DNA from: Halisarca cf. caerulea
Lineage: Eukaryota; Porifera; Demospongiae; Chondrillida; Halisarcidae
Direction of reading: 5' to 3'
NCBI GenBank assembly: GCA_963170055.1
Contig: CAUJGJ010000242.1
Span: 2,721,977-2,781,976 of the forward strand
DNA length: 60,000 nucleotides
The notes under the pieces were generated by a model, which was not told the DNA's origin, did no database searches, and saw nothing but the letters and a program-made list of their open reading frames with translations. Both the position numbers and the translations under genes were made by a program. Position 1 is the first letter of the stretch. Each line of letters begins with the position of its first letter. Of this stretch, positions 14,078 to 31,114 are shown piece after piece.

Positions 14078-15280
14078 AAACACACACACACAAATTTCCC
14101 AATGTATGATGGAACCACTTACGTTGGCAGATAACACCTGCATCATCATCATGTCCACAGTTGTGAACCCCCCAACCATTGTGAAGACAACTAAATATAT
14201 TGTTATGGTCTTTTCCACAATTGACATTATCCAGCCATATAGTCCCATTTCCTTGACCGAAGTGGGCGTTTCTTACTGCTGAGGAAGCTCCAGGAAAACC
14301 CAGTTCTCTACAGACCACTCCAGCATCACTTATGTCCCATCCATCATCACAAACTGTACCCCATTGGTTATTGCGGTACACCTCAACACGTCCTTCACTT
14401 GAAGAGCTTCCATCAACAAGACGTACACGAGCTTTGCAAAGAGACAGCATTACAGAAATAACTCAGTAAACCTCTCAAATCCGACACTCAGTGTAACTTG
14501 AAAATAGTATCAGATTCTATAGGAGATTGTCAGTTTACAGATTGACTATTAGCATATGCATAATATCGTGCCTGTAGACATAGTCATAGTCATTGTTAAA
14601 TTATATGGAGGTGTCGGATTACAGCTTTGAAGGACATTTAGATACTTATTCTACAATTCTATACATGTTTTATGACTTGAAGAATCAAGAAAGCTTTCCA
14701 AGTGATCCCAAATATATACTCATTATATGGAAGAGCCTTGTGGTTGGTGATTAGATCAGTTAATCTGAAAGTAAACACATTTTATAGTACGCAGTGTCAC
14801 TAAAGCAAACTTACGCTGGCATTGCACCCCAGCATCTTCTTGATGATCTGAACTGCAACTGTGATAGCCCCAGCTTCTGTGCTCACAGCCACTCAGACTA
14901 AGCTCTTGTCCATTGCACTCAACATCATCTAACCAAATAGGACCACTGCCTCGGCCATAGAATGCCCTGTTCCTTACAGAAATGACTCCTGGAAATCCAA
15001 GCTGCGTACAGACCACTTTTCCATTGTATTTATCCCACTCATCATCGCACACAGTACCCCAGGTTCCACTATAGAACACTTCAACACGTCCTTCACTTGA
15101 AGTAGGCCCATCAGCAAGTCGAAGGTTACCATCTGGTATTATTAAATCAGTATTATAATGAAACGAAAGTGAACCTTGTTTACAGTGACTGTACCTTATA
15201 TTCAACTCACTTTGAAGGACAGCACTAACTAGAGAAACTTCAATAGCAACAAACACTAATGACAGATAAAGACCTTGCAT
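1999..15280 (-). CDS. SFC-A: secreted protein with 14 SRCR, 4-5 FN3 and one Calx-beta domain (multi-exon gene)
   Basis: Joined minus-strand exons: 15280-15211, 15132-14815, 14431-14123, 13382-13062, 12788-12477, 12145-11849, 11381-11070, 10857-10549, 10455-10144, 10006-9698, 9580-9269, 8754-8446, 8174-7863, 7514-7206, 6736-6428, 6216-5905, 5823-5509, 4823-4539, 3259-2954, 2833-2663, 2213-1999. The sum is 6024 nt, about 2007 residues. Order: signal peptide, 14 SRCR, FN3-1, FN3-2, FN3-4, FN3-5, Calx-beta. Every internal intron is phase 1, so modules can be skipped without a frameshift. The start is the only ATG placed directly before a hydrophobic leader, and it matches SFC-B and -C. FN3-3 is a dead relic (5004-5133), and the donor of FN3-5 is GC rather than GT, so that exon may be skipped (about 1905 residues). 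SRCR proteins are known as multi-ligand scavenger or pattern-recognition proteins. Binding or adhesion outside the cell is inferred; no ligand can be named. Confidence 0.88.
2663..2833 (-). CDS. SFC-A exon 22: Calx-beta domain, first part
   Basis: 171 nt, phase 1-1. Opens [20 protein letters not shown], then [18 protein letters not shown] and [15 protein letters not shown] text, the usual Calx-beta start. Donor GTATGT. Confidence 0.85.
2954..3259 (-). CDS. SFC-A exon 21: FN3 domain 5, donor site lost
   Basis: 306 nt. Opens [14 protein letters not shown]; has [13 protein letters not shown] and [16 protein letters not shown]. In B, C and D the end reads GATAAAG then GTAATT. In A it reads GATAAAT then GCTATT, so the GT is gone. 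Reading on reaches a stop after about 23 codons. Either the exon is skipped (frame kept), a poor GC donor is used, or the protein ends here. Confidence 0.7.
3339..4055. mobile_element. 717-bp non-autonomous DNA transposon with 90-bp terminal inverted repeats and 9-bp target duplication
   Basis: The ends start TAGTCTAACTAG and are inverted repeats over 90 bp (3339-3428 against 3966-4055) with only about three mismatches. Both sides are flanked by the direct repeat AATGTAGTC (3330-3338 and 4056-4064). Long terminal repeats with a 9-bp duplication are typical of Mutator-like elements. No transposase frame is present. It sits in the intron between FN3-4 and FN3-5 and is absent from that intron in B, C and D. 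Confidence 0.9.
4140..4205 (-). pseudogene. Duplicated fragment of the FN3-5 exon start inside an SFC-A intron
   Basis: On the minus strand, a run matching intron end, acceptor (CCCGTAG) and the first roughly ten codons of FN3-5 appears a second time, 900 bp before the real exon at 2954-3259. It then dissolves into CA repeat. It is too short to be a domain but has an intact acceptor, so it could attract splicing. Confidence 0.6.
4262..4482. repeat. (CA)n microsatellite in the FN3-4/FN3-5 intron of SFC-A
   Basis: CA run on the plus strand (TG in the transcript). The same intron of B, C and D carries one too. Confidence 0.9.
4539..4823 (-). CDS. SFC-A exon 20 (FN3-4 position): FN3 domain
   Basis: 285 nt, phase 1-1. 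Opens [17 protein letters not shown]; has [21 protein letters not shown] and [18 protein letters not shown]. Acceptor TCTACAG, donor GTACTA. Confidence 0.87.
5004..5133 (-). pseudogene. Relic of the FN3-3 exon in SFC-A
   Basis: This stretch matches the 3' half of the FN3-3 exons at 20473-20766, 33611-33904 and 50326-50622 (about 130 of 294 nt). The 5' half and acceptor are missing: after GGATC the sequence passes straight into what is deep intron in B and C. A 2-nt deletion creates an in-frame TGA in the stretch that reads RAISTIGAG in B, and the donor GT is now GC. Losing the exon keeps the frame, because its neighbours are all phase 1. Confidence 0.85.
5509..5823 (-). CDS. SFC-A exon 18: FN3 domain 2
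   Basis: 315 nt. Opens AGPVTSLL; has [17 protein letters not shown] and [19 protein letters not shown]. Its C-terminal half is almost base-identical to the matching exon of SFC-C, far more so than flanking exons. Confidence 0.88.
5905..6216 (-). CDS. SFC-A exon 17: FN3 domain 1
   Basis: 312 nt, phase 1-1. Opens [11 protein letters not shown]; has [19 protein letters not shown] and [19 protein letters not shown], the FN3 core Trp and Tyr pattern. Donor GTGAGA after TTYE. Confidence 0.87.
6428..6736 (-). CDS. SFC-A exon 16: SRCR domain 14
   Basis: 309 nt, fully open though it contains no internal methionine codon, so a simple ATG scan misses it. Opens [19 protein letters not shown]; has [20 protein letters not shown] and SVVC. 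Six cysteines. Acceptor ATTGCAG, donor GTAAGT. It is the last SRCR before the FN3 block. Confidence 0.85.
7128..7190. repeat. (CA)n microsatellite beside the SRCR 13 donor of SFC-A
   Basis: 31 CA units. In the transcript this is a GU repeat starting 15 nt after the 5' splice site. Confidence 0.9.
7206..7514 (-). CDS. SFC-A exon 15: SRCR domain 13 with an extra cysteine pair
   Basis: 309 nt. Opens [19 protein letters not shown]; extra pair in [13 protein letters not shown]; has [10 protein letters not shown] and VGVVC. Its GTGAG donor is followed within about 15 nt by a sense-strand TG microsatellite. Confidence 0.88.
7863..8174 (-). CDS. SFC-A exon 14: SRCR domain 12, lacking one cysteine pair
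   Basis: 312 nt. Opens [19 protein letters not shown]. The second conserved cysteine is replaced (WGTVRADD) and the seventh is missing ([13 protein letters not shown]). Four of the usual six framework cysteines remain, plus one beside the last (VVCC). The same paired loss occurs in B, C and D. Confidence 0.88.
8446..8754 (-). CDS. SFC-A exon 13: SRCR domain 11 (counterpart of the first SRCR of SFC-B and -C)
   Basis: 309 nt. Opens [19 protein letters not shown]; has [28 protein letters not shown] and AGVVC. Acceptor GTCATAG, donor GTGAGT. In SFC-B and -C the matching exon follows the signal-peptide exon directly. Confidence 0.9.
8791..9090. mobile_element. Foldback repeat plus body, intron of SFC-A
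   Basis: 8791-8880 is an imperfect palindrome with ends AGCAGATCAAAT and ATTTGATTTGCT around AAGGCC. The following 200 bp match 47175-47390 in reverse complement, and the left arm matches 46986-47031. It is an unclassified dispersed element. Confidence 0.65.
9269..9580 (-). CDS. SFC-A exon 12: SRCR domain 10
   Basis: 312 nt. Opens [19 protein letters not shown]; has [28 protein letters not shown], an NCS glycosylation sequon and SGVVC. Six cysteines; acceptor ATATACAG, donor GTAAGG. Confidence 0.88.
9698..10006 (-). CDS. SFC-A exon 11: SRCR domain 9 with an extra cysteine pair
   Basis: 309 nt. Opens [17 protein letters not shown]. Two adjacent extra cysteines (TAHCCINSG) follow the CKQLGFPG stretch, giving eight. 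The SFC-D counterpart keeps them (SAHCCSNFD). Donor GTAAGT. Confidence 0.87.
10144..10455 (-). CDS. SFC-A exon 10: SRCR domain 8
   Basis: 312 nt. Opens [19 protein letters not shown]; has [28 protein letters not shown] and AGVVC. Six cysteines; donor GTAATA. Confidence 0.88.
10549..10857 (-). CDS. SFC-A exon 9: SRCR domain 7
   Basis: 309 nt. Opens [19 protein letters not shown]. The IWLD motif is altered to [10 protein letters not shown] and the acidic stretch is [14 protein letters not shown]. Six cysteines; donor GTAAGA. Confidence 0.87.
11070..11381 (-). CDS. SFC-A exon 8: SRCR domain 6
   Basis: 312 nt, open throughout in phase 1. Opens [18 protein letters not shown]; has [20 protein letters not shown] and AGVVC. 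Six cysteines; acceptor TTTGCAG, donor GTACAT (weaker than its neighbours). Confidence 0.86.
11849..12145 (-). CDS. SFC-A exon 7: divergent short SRCR domain 5
   Basis: 297 nt. [15 protein letters not shown] replaces the usual acidic [10 protein letters not shown] stretch, and the middle ([17 protein letters not shown]) lacks the FGxGxGxIWLD motif. Six cysteines are kept. Opens GIRLANG, ends NTVAC. The same 297-nt form is kept in SFC-D, so it is an old variant and not decay. Confidence 0.85.
12477..12788 (-). CDS. SFC-A exon 6: SRCR domain 4
   Basis: 312 nt. Opens [17 protein letters not shown]; has [10 protein letters not shown] and AGVVC. Donor GTATGT. Colinear with the 59518-59829 exon of SFC-D, same length and nearly the same protein. 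Confidence 0.88.
13062..13382 (-). CDS. SFC-A exon 5: SRCR domain 3
   Basis: 321 nt, the longest SRCR exon. Extra residues occur in the first half ([15 protein letters not shown]) and before the fourth cysteine ([11 protein letters not shown]). Six cysteines; acceptor TCTGTAG, donor GTAAGT. Confidence 0.87.
13478..14093. repeat. 600-bp (CA)n-rich tract in the SRCR 2/3 intron of SFC-A
   Basis: The longest CA tract in the window, broken by CATGCA, CTCA and CAAACA variants. It is nearly the whole intron. Confidence 0.92.
14123..14431 (-). CDS. SFC-A exon 4: SRCR domain 2
   Basis: 309 nt, phase 1-1, acceptor GCAAAG, donor GTAAGT. Opens [18 protein letters not shown]; has [30 protein letters not shown] and AGVIC. 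Six cysteines. About 30 bp after its donor the intron becomes a 600-bp CA/TG tract. Confidence 0.88.
14815..15132 (-). CDS. SFC-A exon 3: SRCR domain 1
   Basis: 318 nt, phase 1-1. Opens NGNLRLADG, then [26 protein letters not shown] and ends AGVQC. It carries six cysteines, as in most SRCR modules here. Confidence 0.88.
15211..15280 (-). CDS. SFC-A exon 2: start codon and signal peptide
   Basis: Encodes [20 protein letters not shown] then VLQ: a short polar start, a hydrophobic core and a small-residue (VSA) cleavage-like site. The donor is CAAA then GTGAGT in phase 1. The acceptor upstream (CTTTCAG near 15294) gives a short 5' UTR before the ATG. Confidence 0.85.
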
Positions 15281-15367
15281 TGTGTTCTAACTGCTGAAAG
15301 CTCTATTAATCTAGGAAGCTGGGAAGATATACAAAATTACACACTACATATGCACATGTACACACAC

Positions 15368-15374
<7 letters not shown>

Positions 15375-15443
<69 letters not shown>
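15375..15443. repeat. (CA)n microsatellite in the 5'-UTR intron of SFC-A
   Basis: Pure CA run close to the exon 1 donor; matching tracts in B (26455-26556) and C (41321-41366). Confidence 0.9.
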
Positions 15444-15448
<5 letters not shown>

Positions 15449-15477
15449 ACACACATATGTGTATACTTTACATTTAC

Positions 15478-15525
15478 CTCCAGAGCAGATGATCATTTCA
15501 GATAGAAGCTAGTTGCGATTGCAAG
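15478..15525 (-). other. SFC-A exon 1, non-coding 5' UTR exon (5' end estimated)
   Basis: A strong donor (GGAG then GTAAAT) lies at 15477/15478 in a block that aligns with the region upstream of SFC-B and SFC-C. The 5' end is estimated from the TATA-like box at 15548-15556. It holds no part of the reading frame. Confidence 0.5.
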
Positions 15526-15547
15526 TTAGCTGCAGGTTGGTCAAGTG

Positions 15548-15556
15548 CTTATTATA
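15548..15556 (-). promoter_or_regulatory. TATA-like box of SFC-A (TATAATAAG)
   Basis: Minus-strand TATAATAAG lies about 70 bp before the exon 1 donor. It aligns with TATAAAAG at the same place upstream of SFC-B and -C. The surrounding 100 bp, including the upstream stretch read on the plus strand as AGTATCACACAATAT, is also shared, supporting a conserved core promoter. Confidence 0.5.
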
Positions 15557-16027
15557 GCTAAGGCTGATTGTTAAAACTTCCCCCATAATAGTATGGCTAC
15601 AATATAGTATCACACAATATAAAATATATGTAGACACTATATAAACAACAAACAACAGATCAAAACGCCTATTAGCACCTTGTAATGACAGGGTTTTCCT
15701 CCCTATTTGGATTCTGCACATCCAAGGCTAACAAGATCTCGAGTGCGTACTGCAGTTATGCTTGCTTCCGAGGAAATTAACTGTCTGTGTGCCATTTGCT
15801 ACACAATAGGCTAGGAAGGTTAATTACATTATTAATGAAAGTTAATGAGATTGAGCAGCTATGCTAGGATACACCCTTAGACCTCCAGACTCTATGGCTA
15901 TATATAAGTCAATATTGTAAACAAGTACGTAGGACTACACAACAAACATGATTGACTCCTCTTCACTTGACACAGCATAATATAATTTTAAGGTGGGTTA
16001 AAGGAACAAGATATACATGTATACTCG

Positions 16028-16185
<158 letters not shown>

Positions 16186-17166
16186 CCAGGTATTATGTGA
16201 AAATAAAACTGAGCATAAAGCTGTCATGCTGTGAGTTACGGATGCGATGGTACAAACAACACATAAAGTGAATGGTTAAATATACTTTGAAATTTGAAGA
16301 AATATAGTTTAATAGGAAACATTAGAAAAGATGATATATTAGTATTATAAACAGCGCCATGCGTTTCAATGTGTCAGCACATGCATAATATTTGGTGTGC
16401 TATACATGTGTGCTGGTACTATATAATATTATTATATACAATTAGTATGTGAATCAGTTCTTTCGATGTGGTATTCATGCATGTGGTTAATGTCACCCCA
16501 ATCTTCACTAACAACTACCCAGGCTGGATTCTCATTCCCATTCCCGTTATTTTATTCTCATCCTTGTCCACATTTAATTATCACAAAGTACACATCAAGT
16601 GTAATGCCCATATATACATAAGATGCAGTATTTCCTCTAAAGGGGTATGGGGCACTGCACTAATCTTGGATAGCAAACCTTTCATAATCAATGTAGTACA
16701 CTGACAGTTTGGCAAAAAGCCAGAAGTAACTCACTAGTCTTCTAATAATGAACATATTGTCACTGATAATGACCATACAATATGTTCAATATAGTTGTTC
16801 ACTCAAGCTCCAGCAAATACCCACCTCTATTAGTGAAAAAATAGTTTCTAGCCAAGAAAAGTAGAAAGCCAGACATCCAGCATTGCTAACTGCCATACTT
16901 TTTGAATGATTGATTTGATCAGGTTCATCTCCCCCCCCCCTTTAATTTTTGTCTGGGGAAACATTGCACAATGTATGGATATATAAATAGCGGGAATTTT
17001 CTCAAGGTTCTATATCCCACATGTACCTGATAAACTGCAACATGCAATTTTTGTCCAAAATAAAATAAGTCTAATATCACTGCTTAAATTACCTCAAGAG
17101 GCACGGAATGCAAACATAGACCCTCTAGATCTGTAAAGCTCATTTGACTATTTTTTGCAGTATATG

Positions 17167-17327
17167 CAGTGGAAACTGGTTAATGAGAAACCCAGGGTGC
17201 ACTGAGATTTAGTTCTTGTTAAAAGTATTTCTTGTTAAAAGTATGAAGATATATAGTACATTCTATATACAGTTGGTTCACAGAAACTGTTCTTGTTAAG
17301 CGAGTTTGTGTTAACCAGTTTCCGCCA
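17167..17327. mobile_element. MITE, copy 2 of the CAGTGGAAACTGG family
   Basis: 161 bp. The interior is the reverse complement of copy 1 (shared run AACAAGAACTAAATCTCA-like in inverted sense). One end has diverged (GTTTCCGCCA). Confidence 0.7.
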
Positions 17328-17592
17328 TAATATACATGTACATGCAGTATAATCTCATTACTTGACTTGGCTTTCCGGTAACAAAGTTCTAGTTATCCAT
17401 GCATAAGTTGTAATTAACCGACCACATAATATGTATTCCATACATTTGGAATGGTCGGTTCACCAATGTTTGAATTCAGCCAAATTATATAATTTTTATT
17501 ATTCTCATTACTGAGATTTTACTGTACATAATGATGTAGTACACATGATAATAATATGTACACGCATATATCTCTATATATGATCATGAATG

Positions 17593-17645
17593 TAACAGTA
17601 AAACCTGTCTTATAAACCACTCAAATACAAAGACCACCTGTTCAT
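17593..17645. mobile_element. Partial copy of the ACCTGTC MITE family
   Basis: Starts ACAGTAAAACCTGTCTTATA and carries AAGACCACCTG. The other end is missing. Confidence 0.5.
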
Positions 17646-18009
17646 CTACGTAATAATGGGTGTAGCTCAATTGAAAGGTCCAACAGAAGAAGTTCATAAG
17701 TCCATTTTTCAACGAGTCATTTTTTACCCATGCAGTTTGACTTGAGATTCCTATGTACTTCACTAGGATGTGACACTGTTTTAAGTTAAATACCAATGAA
17801 GCCTGTCTCATACACAATGGAAAAGGGCAAAATCAACAAAGTGCATGTGTATCTAAAAGTAAGTTGGGGATAATAAGGATTTGGTAAAAATGGACTTATC
17901 AACTTCTCCGTTGGACCCTTCATTTATCATTGATATGGGTGGATACCTTTAAATTTGGGGCCTTCAGCTTTTAGCCTAGAGTCCCAAGCACATAATGTAA
18001 GCATGTACA

Positions 18010-18010
18010 C

Positions 18011-18074
<64 letters not shown>

Positions 18075-18091
18075 GCACGCACGCACGCATG

Positions 18092-18144
<53 letters not shown>

Positions 18145-18150
18145 GCACAC
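18010..18150. repeat. (CA)n/(CACG)n microsatellite
   Basis: Downstream of SFC-B, aligned with the tract at 1528-1643. Confidence 0.9.
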
Positions 18151-18358
18151 ACTCTCATGTTAAAAGGGTATTCTAAATTCTTTTAAATATAGTTTATGAT
18201 AATTATGTATTATTGCACTACTAATTCATTGTACATATCACTGGATTTTTGTATAATTGGATGGAAATGATGACATCAATATGTAGACAAGTGATGTCAT
18301 ACAATAATTTGCAAAAAAATGAATCTAAAGTTTGTTGCAATAGTATATAGCAGTTCAA

Positions 18359-18364
18359 TTTAAT
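18359..18364 (-). terminator. Candidate poly(A) signal of SFC-B (ATTAAA)
   Basis: Minus-strand ATTAAA about 105 nt after the stop. It is not positionally conserved with the A candidate. Confidence 0.22.
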
Positions 18365-18469
18365 ACTGACTTTCATCTCATTAAGTATATATTCTTTTAG
18401 TTACCTAAGATCCTATTGAAGAAATCAAACTTATAAGTAATGTATATTTGAATCAGCCATTTGCAATAG

Positions 18470-26371
<7,902 letters not shown>

Positions 26372-26449
26372 GGCGTGTACACTGCAGAGAGATCTATTGT
26401 ATATATGAATAAGTAAAAAGTGATCACAATAATAGGAAGATATATACAG

Positions 26450-26454
<5 letters not shown>

Positions 26455-26480
<26 letters not shown>

Positions 26481-26491
26481 GCACGCACACG

Positions 26492-26556
<65 letters not shown>
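26455..26556. repeat. (CA)n microsatellite in the 5'-UTR intron of SFC-B
   Basis: CA run with CACG breaks; shared position with A and C. Confidence 0.9.
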
Positions 26557-26558
<2 letters not shown>

Positions 26559-26603
26559 AGTTCACGTACAAATAACAAAAAATGTGCACATTTTATAAAT
26601 TAC

Positions 26604-26648
26604 CTCCAGATCACAGAATCCCCTCAGACATATGTGTGCTAGTCACTT
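26604..26648 (-). other. SFC-B exon 1, non-coding 5' UTR exon (5' end estimated)
   Basis: Ends CTGGAG then GTAATT, as in SFC-C. A tiny upstream frame (ATG to TGA, six codons) lies inside it. The intron that follows holds a TG-rich microsatellite. Confidence 0.5.
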
Positions 26649-26670
26649 TCTACCTCAAGTTGGACAACTG

Positions 26671-26678
26671 CTTTTATA
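26671..26678 (-). promoter_or_regulatory. TATA box of SFC-B (TATAAAAG)
   Basis: Minus-strand CCTATAAAAGCA lies 67 bp before the exon 1 donor and is the same in SFC-C. The flanks are conserved with A and C. Confidence 0.6.
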
Positions 26679-29670
26679 GGCTGGTATCGCTAACAAAGCT
26701 TTACCCATAATATAGTAAGGCTACAATGTAGTATCACACAATATTATGTATAAAATATTACATCACCACTAGGGCTGCGGAGTACAGACATAATCAGATA
26801 AACTGAGTTGTGATGTCAGCAAGCGATCAAAGACAAACAGCCATATAATTTATATATGCACACACATGCACATACATTATTTTTCTCTTTGTTTTCTTTA
26901 GCTTTCAATCTTGCTGTTGGTGTTAGCCTAGCTGATAGCCATGATTGCTCTCAATGCTATGAATCCATTGTTGATGAAAGAAACCTCCACAGATCTGACA
27001 GGAGATGTGCGGTGTGGATTAAGAAACATGTTTTCCATCCATGTGATGACTCACTACACCAGCTTTATACTGGGCAGAGATGGAGCATGCGTCCACTGTG
27101 CTCACGGGTGCATGTGGCCATTCATACATAACAATTGAAGTTTGAAATCTTGGCCTACTTGGCATCCTTAGTGCTCCATTTGGAGCTCAATATAATAATT
27201 TTGTGCTACAAGGCCTAAAACACATATGAGTGATTCTTGAAATTCGATAAAGAAGAGGTAGAATTTCTGATTTTATAGTGTTTATATCACAAAATTCACT
27301 GGCCATGATCGCTGGTATCTGCAGTATTACTTAGGTATAGCCTCATTGCGAGTGCTCAGTCATCGCAGCAACTAGATTGCTCTTGCTGGTTGTATTGTAT
27401 TCAATTTGTACTGTACTGTATTATTACGGGTAACCCTTTCAGCAGAGCTGGTGTAAATAGGGGTCCCAGTTCCTGGTTCCTGCTCGACTTGCTGTTTTTG
27501 TTCTTGTGGTGAAGCTTCACTTTTTCACTGACATCTGGAACAGACATGATCCTGAATGACATGCATGGCTGAATACACACTAGCTCCTGGTGATGCAAGA
27601 TATTTTTAAAATGTTTTGAATCTACAGAATCCAGTTATGTACACTATAGAATCATATATAAGCATTGTGTTCAGGAATGTTAAATGTGCAGAGTCGACCA
27701 CCCAATGAGTCATTGTATGCCCACATGTGCGGTCACTATCCCATACATGTTCCAGATGCTCTGTAGGTAACTCATAAACATGACATGTCATACAGAACTG
27801 TTTACCAACAATTTGAACAGATTCTAAATTGATTATGTATACACGGCAGCCTGCGTCACAACTGCATTCAGCCACATGAATACCTCAAGTCTGCAAAAAA
27901 TGTATTGTTCATTATCAGTCAATACACACATAGACTGACTACACGTCATTGAGGCAAATTCCGTGAACATGCAGCAGGTCATTAGCAAATGGCAACATCA
28001 TCATGCAAAACTGTGAGACCTCACTTATCTGTACCACAGATATTATGCAGTTCCTTCACCTTACGCATAAACTATTACAGTAGTTATTGGAACAAATCTC
28101 CCATAAATACGTTCACTGTACAATAATCTGCTGTTAACTCCCTCATTCATTCAGTCCCCTCCCATTTTTCACAATTTCATTCTGATCAGATGTGTATGGA
28201 CAAGTGAAGTCGGATTATATTGAATGTTTAACAAGTATGTATGTACATGTATGTATACTTCTAAAATATTGAGATGTATGTTTATGATGCTCTAGAGACA
28301 TAACTTCCAAAGAATTCTCACAAAGCGAACAACATGCATTCTGGGCCAGTACCGGAATGTTTACAAAACTTAACAAGTTGAAGAATTGCTCATTATGTTT
28401 CTCTTATCAATTGTGTATGTGTGCATAATGAAAACATGATGATTAATGTGGTTCTAAAAGGCAAAATCTTGTTTCTGTCACCATACAGATACTGTATATG
28501 TATCACTTCCTGACGAATTCCTTCCAAACAAATATAATATGCTAGCTGATGGTGTTGTAGAATCAGACTGGTGCTTAAAAGGCACTGATTATAATTATTG
28601 AATTTTGATTGGCTCACTACCAGTTTTGCACAATCATGGAGGCCTCGCCCAACTTGGCTCCTTGCATGATCCCCTTAAAATACCACTGTACCACAGAAGA
28701 TAACATGGTGCCACCTTGTGCCCGTCCGGCCTTCATGCAGGATCAAAGGGGGCTAATTGGGGCTGGCTAGTCTATCACAACTACATTCATGCAATCATTC
28801 CAACCACAACTTTCTTTGATTTGAAAATTCAGTTTCAATGTAAACTCTCTTTTGTGAGGTTCTGAACTGTATTGTTCTCAAAATTATAGCAGAGTTTTGG
28901 TTTCAATGAAATCCTCCAGACTTGACGATTGCATCACAGTTACTGATATAGCAAGCAAATTAAACCAAAAATTTGAACCAATTCCAATATACACAGCAAC
29001 CTGTGCCACAACTGCATCCACCCACATAATATAACATAATTATTACCTCAAGTCCACAAAATGCATGCATTTCATCTACGTATACACACACGGACTGAGT
29101 ACACGTCGTTGATGCAAATTCCGTGAACATGCAGCAGGTCATTAGCAAATGGTAACATTAACATGCAATTCTTATTAGCTGATGGTACCAATGGTTAAGA
29201 GGCACTGCTTATCTCGAATACGAGTTGATTGGCTCACAGCCAATCTTGCGTAGTCATGGAGACCGCCAACTTGGCTCCTTGCGTGATCCCCTTAAAGTGC
29301 TACCATGGATAACATGGTGCCACCTTGTGCCTGTCCTTTGTGCCGGATCAAGGGGGGTTGGGGCTGGCTTGCAGCTGGCATTATGGGACTAGTCTAAGAT
29401 CACAACTTTATTCATGCAATCATTTCACCCACATTCCCATTTAATTCAATTTGAGTTGAAAATTCAGTTTCAATGTAAACTGTTTATTGCAAGGTTCTGA
29501 ACGTTAAAGTAGGGTTTTGGCTTCAAAGCAAACCTCCAGACTTGATGGCTGCAACACAGTTACTGATATAGCAAGAAAGTATGGGACCACATAACAAAGT
29601 TATACATGGTTTATCTGCACTATGTAGCCTTACTAGCTGGGTTAAGTACTAAGATAAAATGTATTACAAA

Positions 29671-29676
<6 letters not shown>

Positions 29677-29731
<55 letters not shown>
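29677..29731. repeat. (CA)n microsatellite
   Basis: Pure CA run in the spacer. In the second spacer copy this spot is occupied by the TTAA-flanked insertion. Confidence 0.9.
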
Positions 29732-29732
<1 letters not shown>

Positions 29733-30941
29733 AATTATTTTGATTCATCCCGATAGTTAAGTGCATGTGCAAGTGTGCTCTAGCTCGCTCGTTCATTTCA
29801 TTTCTGTAGCCGGTATGGAGGCTGGGGAGGAATACAAAACACAAATGAGTAGTTAGGAGATGTGGCCAATTTTGTTGTAATACATACTGTAAGACTTTAG
29901 TTAGTAGAAGTGGAGAATGAAGTTGGCAAGACTTAGTATATGCATGACAAGTTTGAAGTTGTATGCTATTTCACACAAGCTGTGTCTGAAACAAATTGGC
30001 AAATTACCTGGCATATATTTCATAAAGTATATGATTCTTGGAGCTGATACCTGTGCAGATGTCATTGTGACGTCACCATCTGAATGACATCATGCATGCA
30101 CAAAAGTCTGTGAATTCTGAAGTCATTGGCTGGGCTAGCCTAAAACCCCATTCTGATGAAAAGACTAAGTCATAAAAATGAAAAGAATTGTGTGGGGGCT
30201 GTGCCATACTATAGATACTCCAGCCATGCAGTGCTGATGAATTAATGTATGTACATGAATGTCACTAAGGATAACGTTTTCCTTTCCCGCCGCCAGTGGT
30301 TTAATACAATAGTATACGTTTATATACTATTCTTCTACATTTAGAACCAGTCCGATACTTTGTTAACAGATCAAACCCTTGATTCCTACAACCGGAAGTT
30401 GTCAACTCTTACGTTTTCATGTATGTCTGAAGAAAGGTCCACAAATTAAATACAATCTTTCAAGTACTGGACTAGCCTTGAAGCCATGCACTCAATCAGA
30501 TATAAGGGGTTGGACTGGGTACAGTGTGCAAATTCCTACATACTGCATTAATATTAAATTTTTAGCTTCAGGATTTAGGAATATGCACAATGTATCCAGT
30601 CCAACCCACCTCTGTCTAGCTCTATGCCCATCTTGCCCTGTGAATGTCTAGCCCTATGCACGTCTATCCTTAGGCCCGTCCAGCCAGTATCAACCCTACT
30701 TTGTTCAATGTTTTTTGACAATTGACAATATTTATCCCTACATCTCTTTTCCATTTTTAATGTTTTTTATATGGTTATATGTTATAATATGCACCTCCTA
30801 TGTATTAATAGCTAATGTGACTTGTGTATATAGTCTTTGCATTGCTCAAGAGACCACAAGTGGGCTTTTGTCTCCCAGCAGCCTGGACAACTGATGGGAC
30901 CTTCATCTTTAGCCTAGGGTTCCAAGAACATGTGAGCATGC

Positions 30942-30971
30942 ACACACACACACGCATGCATGCACACACGC

Positions 30972-31017
<46 letters not shown>

Positions 31018-31051
31018 GCGCGCACACACACACGTGCACACACACACACGT

Positions 31052-31110
<59 letters not shown>
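30942..31110. repeat. (CA)n/(CACG)n microsatellite
   Basis: Downstream of SFC-C, aligned with tracts after A, B and D. Confidence 0.9.

Positions 31111-31114
<4 letters not shown>

Noticed and set aside
13478..14093. Spaced near-identical repeats that might suggest a CRISPR-like array
   Set aside because: They are irregular CA microsatellite variants with no constant repeat/spacer length, in an animal gene intron.
15211..15280. Possible signal anchor (membrane protein) in place of a cleaved signal peptide
   Set aside because: The hydrophobic stretch is short, at the extreme N-terminus, and ends in a small-residue cleavage-like site. No other membrane segment is seen, so secretion is the simpler reading.
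26856..27131. Plus-strand frame with a hydrophobic start followed by several cysteines, looking like a small secreted protein
   Set aside because: The duplicate at 41975-42220 has frame-breaking indels and an early stop, so the frame is not conserved. No known domain.
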